DNA of 40,927 nucleotides from Lapidilactobacillus luobeiensis (GTDB lineage: Bacteria > Bacillota > Bacilli > Lactobacillales > Lactobacillaceae), in assembly GCF_024345205.1 (NCBI RefSeq), contig NZ_BROC01000029.1:1-40927 (forward strand). The letters are read 5' to 3'. Made by a program: the position numbers and the translations under genes. The notes beneath the pieces were generated by a model. It saw only the letters and a list, made by a program, of their open reading frames with translations, searched no databases and had not been told where the DNA came from. Positions 13,312-22,610 of this stretch are shown one piece after another. The stretch's first letter is position 1. Each line of letters begins with the position of its first letter.

Positions 13312-13761
13312 TCACGCACTAAGCTCACGCTGCCAAGTCATGGATAATTCAGGAAAACCGGTGGCCTGATCGATTTGATGCTTGCAAACAACAAAATTCT
13401 GGCGCAGATAGAAATTGATCGCGCTGGCGTTGGCCTCGTAAGCATACAAAGTTAATTGTGGAACTTCTGCCTTCACTTCTGTCACCAAACGTTGGCCCCA
13501 CCCTTGATGGCGATGCTCTGAATTAATAAACAGACCGGCGATCTCCGTTTCGATCAACCCTAAAAAACCAATGATCGGTTCTGTGGCTGCTTCACGGGCC
13601 ACAAAAAGTCGTGCCTGTGGTAATTGCTCACGCACATTGATAAGATTCTCTTGCCAATAGTCGGCCGCGATGAAATGATGAGCATCCAAATTGCCCTGTA
13701 ACCAAATATCGGCGATCGTAGTGATCTCAGCCATTGTTGGCACCAATAGTTCGTTGATCAT
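13312..13761 (-). CDS. GNAT family N-acetyltransferase, YiaC-like
   Basis: A 149-residue single-domain acetyl-CoA-dependent acetyltransferase. It resembles the YiaC/YjaB group: IADIWLQGNLDAHHFI and AADYWQEN near the N terminus, IIGFLGLIE, AGLFINSEHRHQGWG with the acetyl-CoA pyrophosphate loop (RHQGWG), LTLYAYEANASAINFYLRQNF, and a C-terminal LSMTW. YiaC is reported as a lysine acetyltransferase in E. coli; whether this protein acts on proteins or small molecules is unknown. ATG 13761 follows GGGAGG with an 8-base spacer. Confidence 0.85.
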   Translation of the reverse strand: MINELLVPTMAEITTIADIWLQGNLDAHHFIAADYWQENLINVREQLPQARLFVAREAATEPIIGFLGLIETEIAGLFINSEHRHQGWGQRLVTEVKAEVPQLTLYAYEANASAINFYLRQNFVVCKHQIDQATGFPELSMTWQRELSA

Positions 13762-14094
13762 GAGTCAACCTCCCAGGACACTAAGCAATGCCTACTAACG
13801 TTGATATTCGACATCAAGTAGCACGCTCGGTATTTGTCCTAATATTTTCATACTGTATATTGATCTTCTAAAAAATGCTCAGTCGATGATCGTTCGATCT
13901 GCTGATCGATCAGTCAATTGATCCTTGAGTAGTGCTCCGTGACAGATCAACGATCAATTTTAACTTAACTGATCATTTGACAACGCTAAATAAGCTATCC
14001 TTAACTATTCATTCTAACAATTTTTAGTCTAAATTAAAATACCAAAATCGGTGTGAGCAATCACTTTAGCTTCAACCAAACTCTTTTCCCAGAC
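13762..14094. other. Noncoding spacer with a GATC cluster
   Basis: No gene is supported here. Between 13862 and 13974 there are nine GATC tetranucleotides in about 113 bases, several as TGATCG, ATTGATC or GATCAATT. This is far above chance for noncoding DNA. The gap separates the ppaC terminator from the - strand YiaC-like gene and probably holds that gene's promoter. Confidence 0.6.
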
Positions 14095-14133
14095 AAAAAG
14101 AGCGCGAACCTTAAGATCCGCGACTCCTTTTTT
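14095..14133. terminator. Bidirectional terminator after ppaC
   Basis: GAG-CGCG (14100-14106) pairs with CGCG-CTC (14119-14126) with one bulged base. It is flanked by an A-run (14095-14099) and a T-run (14128-14133), so it can act on both strands. For the - strand it ends ppaC. Confidence 0.75.
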
Positions 14134-14174
14134 AACAACTATCAGCTAATACGAAAGCACCTTGGGACCATTTG

Positions 14175-15104
14175 CTAAAAAGCGGCTGTCAATGGTGGGA
14201 CAACTTGCTTTTTGCGAGAAACAACGCCTGGTAATTCAACGACATGATCCACCAATTTTTTATCAAAGGCCTTTTCAAATGCTGCCAAGCCCTGCTCAGC
14301 ACCGTAGGCCAAAACTTGCGAATCGCTGGTCAAGATATTAGTAATGATCACCACGAACAAGGCATAGTCATTCTTGCTGATCTCCGCGTTGATTGCTTGT
14401 GCCAAGGCCGCTTGTCGAGCCAAAACGCTTGCCAGATCGATCGTATTGATCTGAGCGACCCGAACAGCATTGCCATTCATCTCAAAACTTTTAGCATCAA
14501 GATCGATCAATTCAGCCTCAGTTTTGCTAGAAAGATCGGTACCAGCCTTCAACATAGCCAATCCATATGTTTCATAATCAACAGCGGCGATTTTAGCCAA
14601 TGCTTTAACGGCCTGGCGATCAAGCTCAGTTGTTGTTGGTGACTTGAATAACAGCGTATCAGAAATGATCGCTGATAACATCAAGCCGGCGATCGCTTTA
14701 GGGATCGTGATTTCAGCCTCGTCATACATTTCCCACAAGATCGTGCTCGTACAGCCAACTGGCTCGGCACGATAATACAAAGGCTCAGCCGTATTGAAAT
14801 TGCTGATCCGATGGTGGTCGACCACATGGGAGACCCGGACAGCAGCAATGTCACTAACACTTTGTTGAGGTTCATTATGATCGACTAACATCACGGCTGC
14901 AACCTCATTAGCCGCTGTTTTGATCACTCGAGGCGCCTTAACATCAAAATGAGCCAGCGCGTAAGCCGTCTCTTCATTAGGTTCGCCTAAAGCGACTGCT
15001 TCTGTATCCCAACCTAATTGCTTTTCAAGATAAGCGTATGAGATCGCTGCGGCGATCGCATCTGTATCTGGATTTTGGTGTCCGAAGACAAGTTCCTTTG
15101 CCAT
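14175..15104 (-). CDS. ppaC: Manganese-dependent inorganic pyrophosphatase
   Basis: A family II pyrophosphatase that pulls biosynthetic reactions by hydrolysing pyrophosphate in the cytosol. The 309-residue protein has the DHH-domain metal motifs [11 protein letters not shown] (residues 8-18), MLVDHNE and [10 protein letters not shown], then the DHHA2 domain with the late substrate-binding VSRKKQVVP. Length is typical (about 310). GAGGGAG precedes ATG 15104. The leader carries a 10-base palindrome ATGATATCAT (15130-15139). It is monocistronic, with its own terminator. Confidence 0.96.
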   Translation of the reverse strand: MAKELVFGHQNPDTDAIAAAISYAYLEKQLGWDTEAVALGEPNEETAYALAHFDVKAPRVIKTAANEVAAVMLVDHNEPQQSVSDIAAVRVSHVVDHHRISNFNTAEPLYYRAEPVGCTSTILWEMYDEAEITIPKAIAGLMLSAIISDTLLFKSPTTTELDRQAVKALAKIAAVDYETYGLAMLKAGTDLSSKTEAELIDLDAKSFEMNGNAVRVAQINTIDLASVLARQAALAQAINAEISKNDYALFVVIITNILTSDSQVLAYGAEQGLAAFEKAFDKKLVDHVVELPGVVSRKKQVVPPLTAAF

Positions 15105-15309
15105 ACAAAAACTCCCTCACTTATTTATCATGATATCATTGATGAAATCCGTACATCTTCATTCTACCGCAAAAAAGGCGGACTGTGACCCATTCACGCT
15201 AATTTTTCCAAAAATATCAGTCGAAGTCGCGTGACTTGACCGCAACGAAGACTGACTGAACTCAGCACAGAACACTTGCCCTAATGCGCAACACGCCAAT
15301 AAAAGCGCA
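15105..15309. other. Noncoding leader region of ppaC
   Basis: Seen here are the palindrome ATGATATCAT (15130-15139) just upstream of the ppaC ribosome binding site and a small inverted repeat CCGC/GCGG around an A-run near 15167-15182. A -10-like TAGAAT (- strand) lies beside it with no good -35. No gene is supported. Confidence 0.4.
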
Positions 15310-15337
15310 GAAAACAAAAGAGACGCCACAGCGTCTC
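15310..15337 (-). terminator. Terminator downstream of the LysR gene
   Basis: GAGACGC (15320-15326) and GCGTCTC (15331-15337) form a perfect 7-bp stem with a CACA loop. On the - strand it is followed by TTTTGTTTT. It lies about 150 bases past the LysR stop; the intervening 15338-15488 shows no gene. Confidence 0.75.
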
Positions 15338-15488
15338 CCTTCAAACAGTAGTACCCTCATCTAGTCGAATGACGATCACTGTTTGCCAAACTTCTTGGCT
15401 CGCGCCAAAAACATTTCATTCAAACAAACTTAAAAATCTTAAAACTAACTTGATCGAACCAAGTCAACGCCCGCCCACAACTGATCTA

Positions 15489-16451
15489 TTAGCGGAGCGC
15501 GACGCCATCACTAAGGACTTCACCATAGTCCCGTTCTTTGAAAAATTCATCCCATTCAGAGAAGAACCGCTCGATCCGCGGGATCTTCAGCTTATCTTGG
15601 CGATAAACGAAGGCCATATCGAAATTGATCGCCGGATCAAAAGTCGCCTGTGCCAATTTAAATTCGCTTTGATGCGCCAACCAGAAACTATACGGTAAAG
15701 CCGTTGACAACCCCCGAGCCTGAGCAAAGCGCAAGATCTGAAACGGCGAGGTAAACTGTGCTCGGCTGACCGGTTCATCGACCATCTTATTCTTATAGAC
15801 CTCAGTCAATAACTGCGAGATAAAATAATCTGGCGGATAAGTGACCCAGTCAGTTTTCGTTGTTGCCGGTAAACGAACTTTTTTCTTATTAGCCAATTTT
15901 TCATCCTGATGGAAGTAGATCAAATGATCTGAAAAAATTTTGCGACTACCATAAGAACGCCAATTCTTGATACTTTGATCTGGCACATACATGACGGCCA
16001 AATCGATCTGATTATTCTCTAATTGATCCCAGATCTCCCGGCGAGTCAACAACACAAAACGGACCTTGATATCAGGATATTTTTCCGAAAAATGAATGAA
16101 GAACGCCTCGAAAGCGCTGTCTTCCATGGAAGACAAAAAGCCAATATTGATTGAACCACTCGTCGGGCTGGTCGACTGTTGTACCTTATCCAAGGCCTGA
16201 TTGACCAGCGAAAAAATCGACTGAGTCGTTGCTAACATCGTGCGTCCCGCATCTGACAGATATAATTTTTTCCCAATCGAGAAGAAGACCGGAGCCCCCA
16301 CAGTTCGCTCTAACTTCTTGATCTGTTGTGTCAACGCCGGTTGCGTGATTCCCAAGATCTGGGCAGCCTGCGTGTAGTTCATCGTCTCGGCTAACTGAAG
16401 AAAATAAGTTAGCGTTTTCGAGGCGAACAGATTCTCTTGACGTGTTTTCAT
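15489..16451 (-). CDS. LysR family transcriptional regulator
   Basis: A 320-residue LysR-type regulator. The N-terminal winged helix-turn-helix reads TLTYFLQLAETMNYTQ and AAQILGITQPALTQQIKKLE, followed by the linker helix and a periplasmic-binding-like effector domain (SGSINIGFLSS, DIKVRFVLLTR, IDLAVMY). The frame is open upstream to 16526, but ATG 16451 has GGGGGGA just before it and begins the usual LysR N terminus, so I use it. Effector and targets are unknown. It is separated from pflA by a strong bidirectional terminator, so it is transcribed on its own. Its promoter region has a near-palindromic ATTATGATAAT (around 16492-16502) that could be an autoregulatory site. Confidence 0.9.
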   Translation of the reverse strand: MKTRQENLFASKTLTYFLQLAETMNYTQAAQILGITQPALTQQIKKLERTVGAPVFFSIGKKLYLSDAGRTMLATTQSIFSLVNQALDKVQQSTSPTSGSINIGFLSSMEDSAFEAFFIHFSEKYPDIKVRFVLLTRREIWDQLENNQIDLAVMYVPDQSIKNWRSYGSRKIFSDHLIYFHQDEKLANKKKVRLPATTKTDWVTYPPDYFISQLLTEVYKNKMVDEPVSRAQFTSPFQILRFAQARGLSTALPYSFWLAHQSEFKLAQATFDPAINFDMAFVYRQDKLKIPRIERFFSEWDEFFKERDYGEVLSDGVALR

Positions 16452-16512
16452 TGAAATCCCCCCACTGAATTTAAATCCTCGGAACTTTAACATTATGATA
16501 ATATAAGGGACC

Positions 16513-16547
16513 AAAAAGGGCAACAATTTTGATTGTTGCCCCTTTTT
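16513..16547. terminator. Bidirectional terminator between pflA and the LysR gene
   Basis: A long perfect stem (AAAAAGGGCAACAAT paired with ATTGTTGCCC plus T-run, loop TTTG) that has A-rich and T-rich ends on both sides. On the - strand it ends pflA transcription about 100 bases after its stop. Confidence 0.9.
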
Positions 16548-16644
16548 AAGCCATTTTAAACAAGCCTACTCCAGTAAAAATGCCCCAACTTGTCTAGGCT
16601 TGTCGACCCAGATTTTTATTTCGCACTTAGGTTCGTTCTCAAAA

Positions 16645-17421
16645 TCAGCGTGTTCGCCAGCCCTGATAGTCCTCAACATGTAACAGATTCTCGGCATTAA
16701 CGACACGTTCATGAGTCGGTGGTTCGATGCCCTTTAAAGGATAATCAATGCCCAACGTCTCATATTTGACTACACCCATCGTGTGATAAGGCAAGATTTC
16801 AACTTTATCAACATTATTCAGAGTTTTGATATACTGACCCAAATCACGCAGGTTCTCATCGTAATCGGTTCGCTCAGGTACTAAGACGTGGCGGATCCAC
16901 ATGTGATGACCATTATCGGACATATACTGGATCATTGCCAAGACTGTTTCGTTATTGAAACCAGTCAAACGTTTATGACGATCAGTGTCGATCTGTTTGA
17001 TATCCACCAAAGACACATCAGTGACTGCCATCAATTGCTTGAATTTACTAAACCAAGGCTCTTTATAAGTAAAGGGTTGACCACAAGTATCCAAACAAGT
17101 ATTGATGCCTTCAGCTTTGGCTTTGGTAAACAAGTCGATCAGAAAGTCGATCTGCAATAAGGATTCGCCACCACTACAGGTGATGCCGCCACGTTTGCCC
17201 CAAAAAGCCCGATACTTGATTGCTTCTGCCAAAATCTCATCACTGGTCATTTCATCACCGGTGCCAATGTTCCAGGTATCCGGGTTGTGACAAAACTCGC
17301 AGCGCATGCGACAGCCTTGCAGGAAAATCACGTAGCGGATCCCCGGGCCGTCCACAGAACCAAAGGTTTCGATCGAATGTACATAACCCGTCACCGGTTT
17401 TGTTGTTGTTGCTAATACCAT
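16645..17421 (-). CDS. pflA: Pyruvate formate-lyase activating enzyme
   Basis: A radical-SAM protein that installs the glycyl radical on PflB under anaerobiosis. The 258-residue protein shows GYVHSIETFGSVDGPGIRYV, the iron-sulfur cluster motif C-x3-C-x2-C in GCRMRCEFCHNPDTW, CSGGESLLQ for SAM binding, and LVDIKQID. I start at ATG 17421 because AAGGA (17431-17435) is 9 bases upstream. An ATG at 17439 lies upstream of that site and another at 17430 abuts it. It follows pflB in the same direction, separated by a perfect 18-bp hairpin. Confidence 0.96.
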   Translation of the reverse strand: MVLATTTKPVTGYVHSIETFGSVDGPGIRYVIFLQGCRMRCEFCHNPDTWNIGTGDEMTSDEILAEAIKYRAFWGKRGGITCSGGESLLQIDFLIDLFTKAKAEGINTCLDTCGQPFTYKEPWFSKFKQLMAVTDVSLVDIKQIDTDRHKRLTGFNNETVLAMIQYMSDNGHHMWIRHVLVPERTDYDENLRDLGQYIKTLNNVDKVEILPYHTMGVVKYETLGIDYPLKGIEPPTHERVVNAENLLHVEDYQGWRTR

Positions 17422-17440
17422 AACAGTCATTCCTTTCAAA

Positions 17441-17483
17441 CTACAAAAGGCAATAAACCGTAGTTGTTTATTGCCTTTTGTAG
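17441..17483 (-). other. Perfect 18-bp hairpin between pflB and pflA
   Basis: Bases 17441-17458 and 17466-17483 are perfect reverse complements around a 7-base loop. On the - strand no T-run follows the hairpin; its 3-prime arm is TTGCCTTTTGTAG-like. It overlaps the pflA leader and could be a leaky terminator or an RNA-stability element that lowers pflA expression relative to pflB. A second 6-bp hairpin (AGCGCT at 17486-17491 and 17497-17502) lies just upstream in the mRNA. Confidence 0.8.
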
Positions 17484-17526
17484 AAAGCGCTTGGACAGCG
17501 CTCCCTAACTAAAATGTGTTGTAGAA

Positions 17527-19788
17527 CTACATTGTTTCGAAGTAAGTCCGCGAAATAACGTCGTCTTGTTGTTCCTTCGTCAAGTCTGCGAAGTAGACAC
17601 AGTACCCGGAAACACGAACAGTCAAAGTTGGATATTCTTCAGGATGTTGTTGTGCGTCGATCAGCGTATCACGGTTGAATACGTTGATGTTCAAATGCAT
17701 CCCATTATTTTCGATATAACCATCGACCATGTTAACCAGAGTATCTTTGCGTGCTTCATCATCATGACCTAAAGTATTTGGTGTTACGCCAAAGGTATTG
17801 GAAATGCCATCGCGTGCGTAGTGGTATGGTAATTTAGCAGTTGAAAGCAAGGAAGCCAAGGCACCGTTCTTTTCAGCACCGTATGCAGGGTTAGCACCAG
17901 GTGAGAATGGTTCGCCAGCTTTACGACCATTAGGAGTTGTCCCAGTATTCTTACCGTAAACAACGTTAGAAGTGATCGTCAAGATTGAAGTTGATAACTT
18001 CGCGCCACGATACAAATGATGCTTGTTCATCTTCTCAAAGAAGGCTTGAACCAACCATTTTGCAATATCATCAGCACGGTCGTCATTGTTACCATAACGT
18101 GGGTAATCATCCTTGTCAGCAGCAAAGTCGACAGCGATACCATTTTCGTCACGGATAACTTTAACATGACCATACTTGATTGCAGAAATCGAGTCAACGG
18201 CATGTGAGAAGCCAGAGATCCCAGTCGCAAAAGTACGATCAAGATCAGTGTTCTTCAAAGCCATTTGAGCAGCTTCATAATAATACTTGTCATGCATATA
18301 ATGGATCGCGTTCAAAGAGTTAACGTAAACGTCAGCCAACCAGTCCATCATTGGTGAAAGTTTCTTCATGAATTCATCGTAATCGATATATTCAGAAGTG
18401 ATGCCTTCGTAAGCAGGTCCAACTTGTGCTTTACCTAATTCATCAACACCACCGTTGATCGTGTAAAGAATGACCTTAGCTAAGTTAGCCCGAGCGCCGA
18501 AGAATTGCATCCCTGTTGCGATCGGTTGTGCTGATACACAGCAAGCGATGCCGTAGTAATCAGTGCCCCATTCGTTACGCATCAAGTCATCGTTTTCGTA
18601 TTGGATCGTTGAGCTCTTGATCGAAACTTCAGTCGCATAGCGTTTGAAGCCTTCTGGTAAGCGATCTGACCATAACAAAGTGATGTTAGGTTCTGGCGCA
18701 GCGCCCATGTTATCCAAAGTCTTCAAGAAACGGAAAGCAGTCTTAGTAACATGATGACGGCCATCAATGCCCATGCCACAAAGTGATAAGGTTGCCCAGA
18801 TCGGGTCGCCAGAGAATAATGAGTTGTAATCTTCAGTCCGAATGAAACGAACCATCCGTAACTTCATGACCATATGATCGATATATTCTTGGGCTTGTTC
18901 TTCAGTGATCGTGCCCCGCTTCAAATCGCGGTTGATATAAGCATCGATAACTGTGTCGATCCGGCCAACGGACATAGCAGCGCCGTTTTGAGTCTTAACA
19001 GCAGCTAAGTAGCCGAAGTAGATCCATTGGATCGCTTCTTGAGCGTTCTCAGCAGGACGGCTCAAGTCGAAGCCGTAAGAAGCAGCCATCTTCTTGATAT
19101 CGTTCAAAGCACGATATTGTTCTTGAACTTCTTCACGAAGACGAATAACATCATCAGTCATTTCGCCGTCGCCAATATTTTCAAAGTCGTGAGCCTTAGC
19201 AGCCATCAAACGGTCGATCCCATAAAGGGCGATCCGTGGGAAGTCAGAAACTAACCGACCACGTGCATAAGCATCAGGCAAGCCAGTGATGATCTTGTAG
19301 TGACGGCATTTCCGCATTTCAGGTGTGTAAGCATCGAAAACACCTTGGTTATGAGTCTTGCGATCTTCAGTGAAGATCTTATGTTGTTCAGCGTCAACAT
19401 CAAAGCCATAAGCCTTCAATGCATCCTCAGCCATCCGGATCCCACCGAAAGGCATGAAAGCACGTTTCAAAGGCTTGTCAGTTTGCAAACCAACGATCGT
19501 TTCCAAGTCTTTTTCGATATAACCAGGCTTGTGGGAAGTGATCGTGCTGACCACGTTGTTATCAGCGTCTAAAACACCACCTGCTTCGCGTTCTTGCTTC
19601 TTCAAAGCCAGAACTTCATCATTTAATTTAGTTGTTGCGGCAGTAGGTCCAGCCAAGAAACTTTCGTCACCTTCATATTGGTTCAAGTTCTTCTCAATGA
19701 AGTCGCGAACGTTGATCGTTGTCTGCCAATCACCGCCGACGAAGCCTTCCCAATAAGCAGGGGTCGCCGTTTTTTCCATCTGTTTCAT
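17527..19788 (-). CDS. pflB: Formate C-acetyltransferase (pyruvate formate-lyase)
   Basis: PflB converts pyruvate and CoA to acetyl-CoA and formate in anaerobic mixed-acid fermentation. The 753-residue protein has the catalytic cysteine pair Cys416-Cys417 ([11 protein letters not shown]) and the C-terminal glycyl-radical motif [14 protein letters not shown] with Gly728, 25 residues from the end. [12 protein letters not shown] opens the protein. ATG 19788 has GGAGG with an 8-base spacer. Codon use is more AT-rich and regular than in the pyr genes, as expected of a highly expressed gene. It is transcribed with pflA from the promoter at 19839-19866. Confidence 0.97.
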   Translation of the reverse strand: MKQMEKTATPAYWEGFVGGDWQTTINVRDFIEKNLNQYEGDESFLAGPTAATTKLNDEVLALKKQEREAGGVLDADNNVVSTITSHKPGYIEKDLETIVGLQTDKPLKRAFMPFGGIRMAEDALKAYGFDVDAEQHKIFTEDRKTHNQGVFDAYTPEMRKCRHYKIITGLPDAYARGRLVSDFPRIALYGIDRLMAAKAHDFENIGDGEMTDDVIRLREEVQEQYRALNDIKKMAASYGFDLSRPAENAQEAIQWIYFGYLAAVKTQNGAAMSVGRIDTVIDAYINRDLKRGTITEEQAQEYIDHMVMKLRMVRFIRTEDYNSLFSGDPIWATLSLCGMGIDGRHHVTKTAFRFLKTLDNMGAAPEPNITLLWSDRLPEGFKRYATEVSIKSSTIQYENDDLMRNEWGTDYYGIACCVSAQPIATGMQFFGARANLAKVILYTINGGVDELGKAQVGPAYEGITSEYIDYDEFMKKLSPMMDWLADVYVNSLNAIHYMHDKYYYEAAQMALKNTDLDRTFATGISGFSHAVDSISAIKYGHVKVIRDENGIAVDFAADKDDYPRYGNNDDRADDIAKWLVQAFFEKMNKHHLYRGAKLSTSILTITSNVVYGKNTGTTPNGRKAGEPFSPGANPAYGAEKNGALASLLSTAKLPYHYARDGISNTFGVTPNTLGHDDEARKDTLVNMVDGYIENNGMHLNINVFNRDTLIDAQQHPEEYPTLTVRVSGYCVYFADLTKEQQDDVISRTYFETM

Positions 19789-19838
19789 TTATATAGCCTC
19801 CATTTAAACAAAATAGTTACAACACATTTGACAATTAA

Positions 19839-19866
19839 AGTATAACATATCACATTAGTTTTGCAA
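19839..19866 (-). promoter_or_regulatory. Promoter of pflB-pflA
   Basis: On the - strand: -35 TTGCAA (19861-19866), a 16-base spacer, -10 TATACT (19839-19844), about 50 bases upstream of the pflB start. Its -35 flank GCTTGCAAAACTA is identical to that of the transporter operon promoter at 40813-40840. Confidence 0.75.
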
Positions 19867-20035
19867 GCCTTTTCTTTGCCTTATTTTCAAGAAGTGGAAC
19901 AGGGTAAAACGCTACCATTACAAGGTTTATGACTATTTATGATGTAATACTGTTATCGGAATCACAAAAAAATATGCTAAAATAATATATATTATGATAC
20001 AGTACGTCGGAGTTGTATTATAACAAATGTGCAAA
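19867..20035. other. Regulatory-looking spacer upstream of pflB
   Basis: No gene is seen. It holds a weak cre-like site GGTAAAACGCTACCA (19903-19917; the TG of the consensus is missing) and the perfect palindrome ATAATATATATTAT (19982-19995), identical to 11438-11451. TTATCGGAA (19953-19961) also recurs next to the other palindrome copy. Confidence 0.4.
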
Positions 20036-20079
20036 ACAGCCATCTGACAAGCGTCTTGATTTGACGGTCAAATGGCTGT
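20036..20079 (-). terminator. Terminator downstream of parC
   Basis: ACAGCCAT (20036-20043) plus TGAC pairs with GTCA plus ATGGCTGT (to 20079), with single mismatches between the two blocks. On the - strand a TTTT follows; on the + strand a longer T-run follows at about 20088-20096. Confidence 0.7.
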
Positions 20080-20127
20080 GTTAGTCTCTTTTTTTCTAAA
20101 AAATCAAAAAAATTAAATTATTCTTTT

Positions 20128-22605
20128 CTAGATCTGATCACTTTTTGGTGAAATTTTTTGTGGTAAAACTTTTTCTGGTACCCCAACTTGGTCGGTATCT
20201 AAGACGAAACTTCCGTTAGAATAGCGATCACCGATCGGATAAGCTTGCGGCAAGACGGTTAGAAATTGACCAGAATCCGTTTGGATCTGTAAATCGGCCA
20301 CTTGATCATCGACTAAAACAACACCGATGATCCGATGCGGTTTATTTTTCAATTCGCGTAGCACCATCAGACCACGACGAGCCCGATTGCCTAACGGTAA
20401 TTCAGTCGCGGACATTTGTTTGTAGGCACCCCGCTGCGTCACGATGCCGAAAACAGGTCCCGCTTCTAATTGTTCGCTAGTCAAAAGCAAAGTCGCCGCG
20501 ACTGTATCCTCGTTCTTTAAACTGGTCGAACGAACGCCGGCTGCCTTCGCCCCTACTACTGGCACATCAGCCAAGGCAAAGTGAAGGGCATAGGCTTGTC
20601 GAGTAAAGGTAAAGATCTCTGCAAATGGGATTTGCTCTGGCAACAAATAATCAACGGCCAAGACGACTGCATCGCCGGCCTTAAGATTGATTGCGTTTTG
20701 CGGTCGTGAACGATAAGTCCGACTCGGTTGCAGATCATTCAAACTAACTTGTTTGATATAACCATCAGACGTGGTCAAAACGAAATTGCCGCCCTGATCC
20801 AACGTTTTAAATTTAAAGACGGCCAAGACCGACTCATTGGCGTCCAGACCCACATCTTGCGATAAATGTTGACCCGTGTCTTTCCATTTTGAATCCATCA
20901 ACTCATGAACCGGTCGGTACATCAGTCGGCCTAGGTTGGTGAAAATATACAGGTGTTCTAAGGTATTGGCCGGACCTGCGTAGATCGGGAAGTCCTCGTC
21001 TTTCAACCCATTATCCGTCACGTCCGTTGCCTGATATGATCGTAGACTGCTCCGTTTGATATAACCATCATGACTGACCATCACCATCACATCTTCAGAC
21101 GTGACCATTACGCTAGTATCGATCTCCAAACTAGCAACTTTGGCCTCGATCTTGGTCAAACGTGGCGTCGCAAACTCTTGCTTGACCGCTTGGAGTTCAC
21201 GGCGGATCACGCGATCCAATTCCGCTGGTTCATTCAGGATCTTCTGATAACCAGCAATGGCCTGCGATAATTGCTCATACTCAGCCTGTAACGCGGTCAC
21301 ATCAGTATTCGTTAGGCGATAAAGCTGTAATGAAACGATTGCTTCCGCCTGCGCTTCACTAAATTGATACGCGTTGACCAAATTATGTTTAGCATCGCCC
21401 TTATTTTTACTGGCACGGATCGTCTTGATCACATCGTCGAGGATCGACAGTGCGCGCATCAAACCAGCCACGATGTGTTGTCGTTTAGCCGCCTTATTCA
21501 AATCAAATTGGGTCCGTTTAGTGACCACTTCGCGCTGATGGGCCACATAAGCACTTAAAGCCTGTTTCAACCCGATCTGTTGTGGTCGTAGATCCGCGAT
21601 CGCTACCATATTGAAGTTGTAGGAGATCTGAAGATCGGTATTCTTGAACAAATAATTCAAAATACCCTGAGCATCCGCGTTCCGTTTCAGCTCGACCACG
21701 ATCCGTAAGCCAGTTCGATCCGTTTCGTCACGGACTTCGGAGATTCCATCAACCTTTTTTAAGATCCGCAATTCATCGATTTTTTTGACAAGCAAAGCTT
21801 TATTGACTTCGTAGGGTAATTCCGTGACTACCACTTGTTCACGCTGCCCCCGGGTGGTTTCAATAGCAGTCTGCGCCCGTAACATCACGCGGCCCCGACC
21901 ACTTTCATATGCTTCGGTGATCCCTGCCGCGCCTTGTAAAATACCGCCAGTAGGAAAATCTGGACCCGGAACGAATTTCATCAATGCTGCCAGCTCCGCT
22001 TGCGGATGGGCCATCAAATAAATCGTTGCATCGATCACTTCGCCGAGATTGTGAGGCGGGATCTCCGTCGCATAACCGGCGGAGATCCCCGATGAGCCAT
22101 TGACCAGCAGGTTGGGGAAATGGGCTGGCAAAACAGTCGGCTCTTCAGTCGTATCGTCAAAATTCAAGACCATATTGACGGTCTCTTTTTCGATATCTTT
22201 CAGTAACTGGCCAGAGATCTTGCTAAGTCGTGCCTCTGTATAACGCATCGCTGCCGGTGGATCACCATCCATCGAGCCATTGTTCCCATGCATTTCGATC
22301 AAAGGTGCTCGCAGTTTCCAATCTTGACTCATGCGCACCATAGACTCGTAGATCGAACTGTCGCCATGAGGATGGAAGTTACCCATAACATTCCCCACAG
22401 ATTTGGCCGATTTTCTGAATTCATGATCAAACGTATTGCCATCCAGATTCATCGCGTAAAGGATCCGGCGCTGGACTGGTTTGAGCCCATCACGAATGTC
22501 AGGCAGGGCGCGCTCTTGAATAATATATTTTGAATAACGACCGAAGCGTTCCCCCATCACTTTCTCGAGAGAGAGTTCTTCGATCTTTTGTGGTTGTTCC
22601 GCCAC
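20128..22605 (-). CDS. parC: DNA topoisomerase IV subunit A
   Basis: ParC is the DNA-breaking subunit of topoisomerase IV, which decatenates chromosomes. The 825-residue protein has IQERALPDIRDGLKPVQRRI, the catalytic tyrosine in AAMRYTEARL (Tyr122) and a C-terminal beta-propeller region with degenerate blades. The quinolone-determining segment HPHGDSSIYE keeps the wild-type Ser and Glu. Assignment as ParC rather than GyrA rests on pairing with parE. A GTG at 22614 extends the frame by three codons, but it overlaps AGGTGAG (22614-22620). GTG 22605 is 8 bases from that site and is chosen. The ribosome binding site overlaps the parE stop, so the two are translationally coupled. Confidence 0.95.
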   Translation of the reverse strand: MAEQPQKIEELSLEKVMGERFGRYSKYIIQERALPDIRDGLKPVQRRILYAMNLDGNTFDHEFRKSAKSVGNVMGNFHPHGDSSIYESMVRMSQDWKLRAPLIEMHGNNGSMDGDPPAAMRYTEARLSKISGQLLKDIEKETVNMVLNFDDTTEEPTVLPAHFPNLLVNGSSGISAGYATEIPPHNLGEVIDATIYLMAHPQAELAALMKFVPGPDFPTGGILQGAAGITEAYESGRGRVMLRAQTAIETTRGQREQVVVTELPYEVNKALLVKKIDELRILKKVDGISEVRDETDRTGLRIVVELKRNADAQGILNYLFKNTDLQISYNFNMVAIADLRPQQIGLKQALSAYVAHQREVVTKRTQFDLNKAAKRQHIVAGLMRALSILDDVIKTIRASKNKGDAKHNLVNAYQFSEAQAEAIVSLQLYRLTNTDVTALQAEYEQLSQAIAGYQKILNEPAELDRVIRRELQAVKQEFATPRLTKIEAKVASLEIDTSVMVTSEDVMVMVSHDGYIKRSSLRSYQATDVTDNGLKDEDFPIYAGPANTLEHLYIFTNLGRLMYRPVHELMDSKWKDTGQHLSQDVGLDANESVLAVFKFKTLDQGGNFVLTTSDGYIKQVSLNDLQPSRTYRSRPQNAINLKAGDAVVLAVDYLLPEQIPFAEIFTFTRQAYALHFALADVPVVGAKAAGVRSTSLKNEDTVAATLLLTSEQLEAGPVFGIVTQRGAYKQMSATELPLGNRARRGLMVLRELKNKPHRIIGVVLVDDQVADLQIQTDSGQFLTVLPQAYPIGDRYSNGSFVLDTDQVGVPEKVLPQKISPKSDQI

Positions 22606-22610
22606 ACTGA

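Noticed and set aside
15369-15698. + strand open frame of 109 codons
   Set aside because: Mostly antisense to the LysR gene, with no ribosome binding site.
17482-17495. cre-like AGAAAGCGCTTGGA between pflB and pflA
   Set aside because: 11 of 14 positions match an ideal cre, but it overlaps hairpin structure and its position within the operon makes a chance match likely.
19903-19917. CcpA cre site upstream of pflB
   Set aside because: GGTAAAACGCTACCA lacks the conserved TG and is only a partial match; too weak to list as a site, though catabolite control of pfl is known in lactic acid bacteria.
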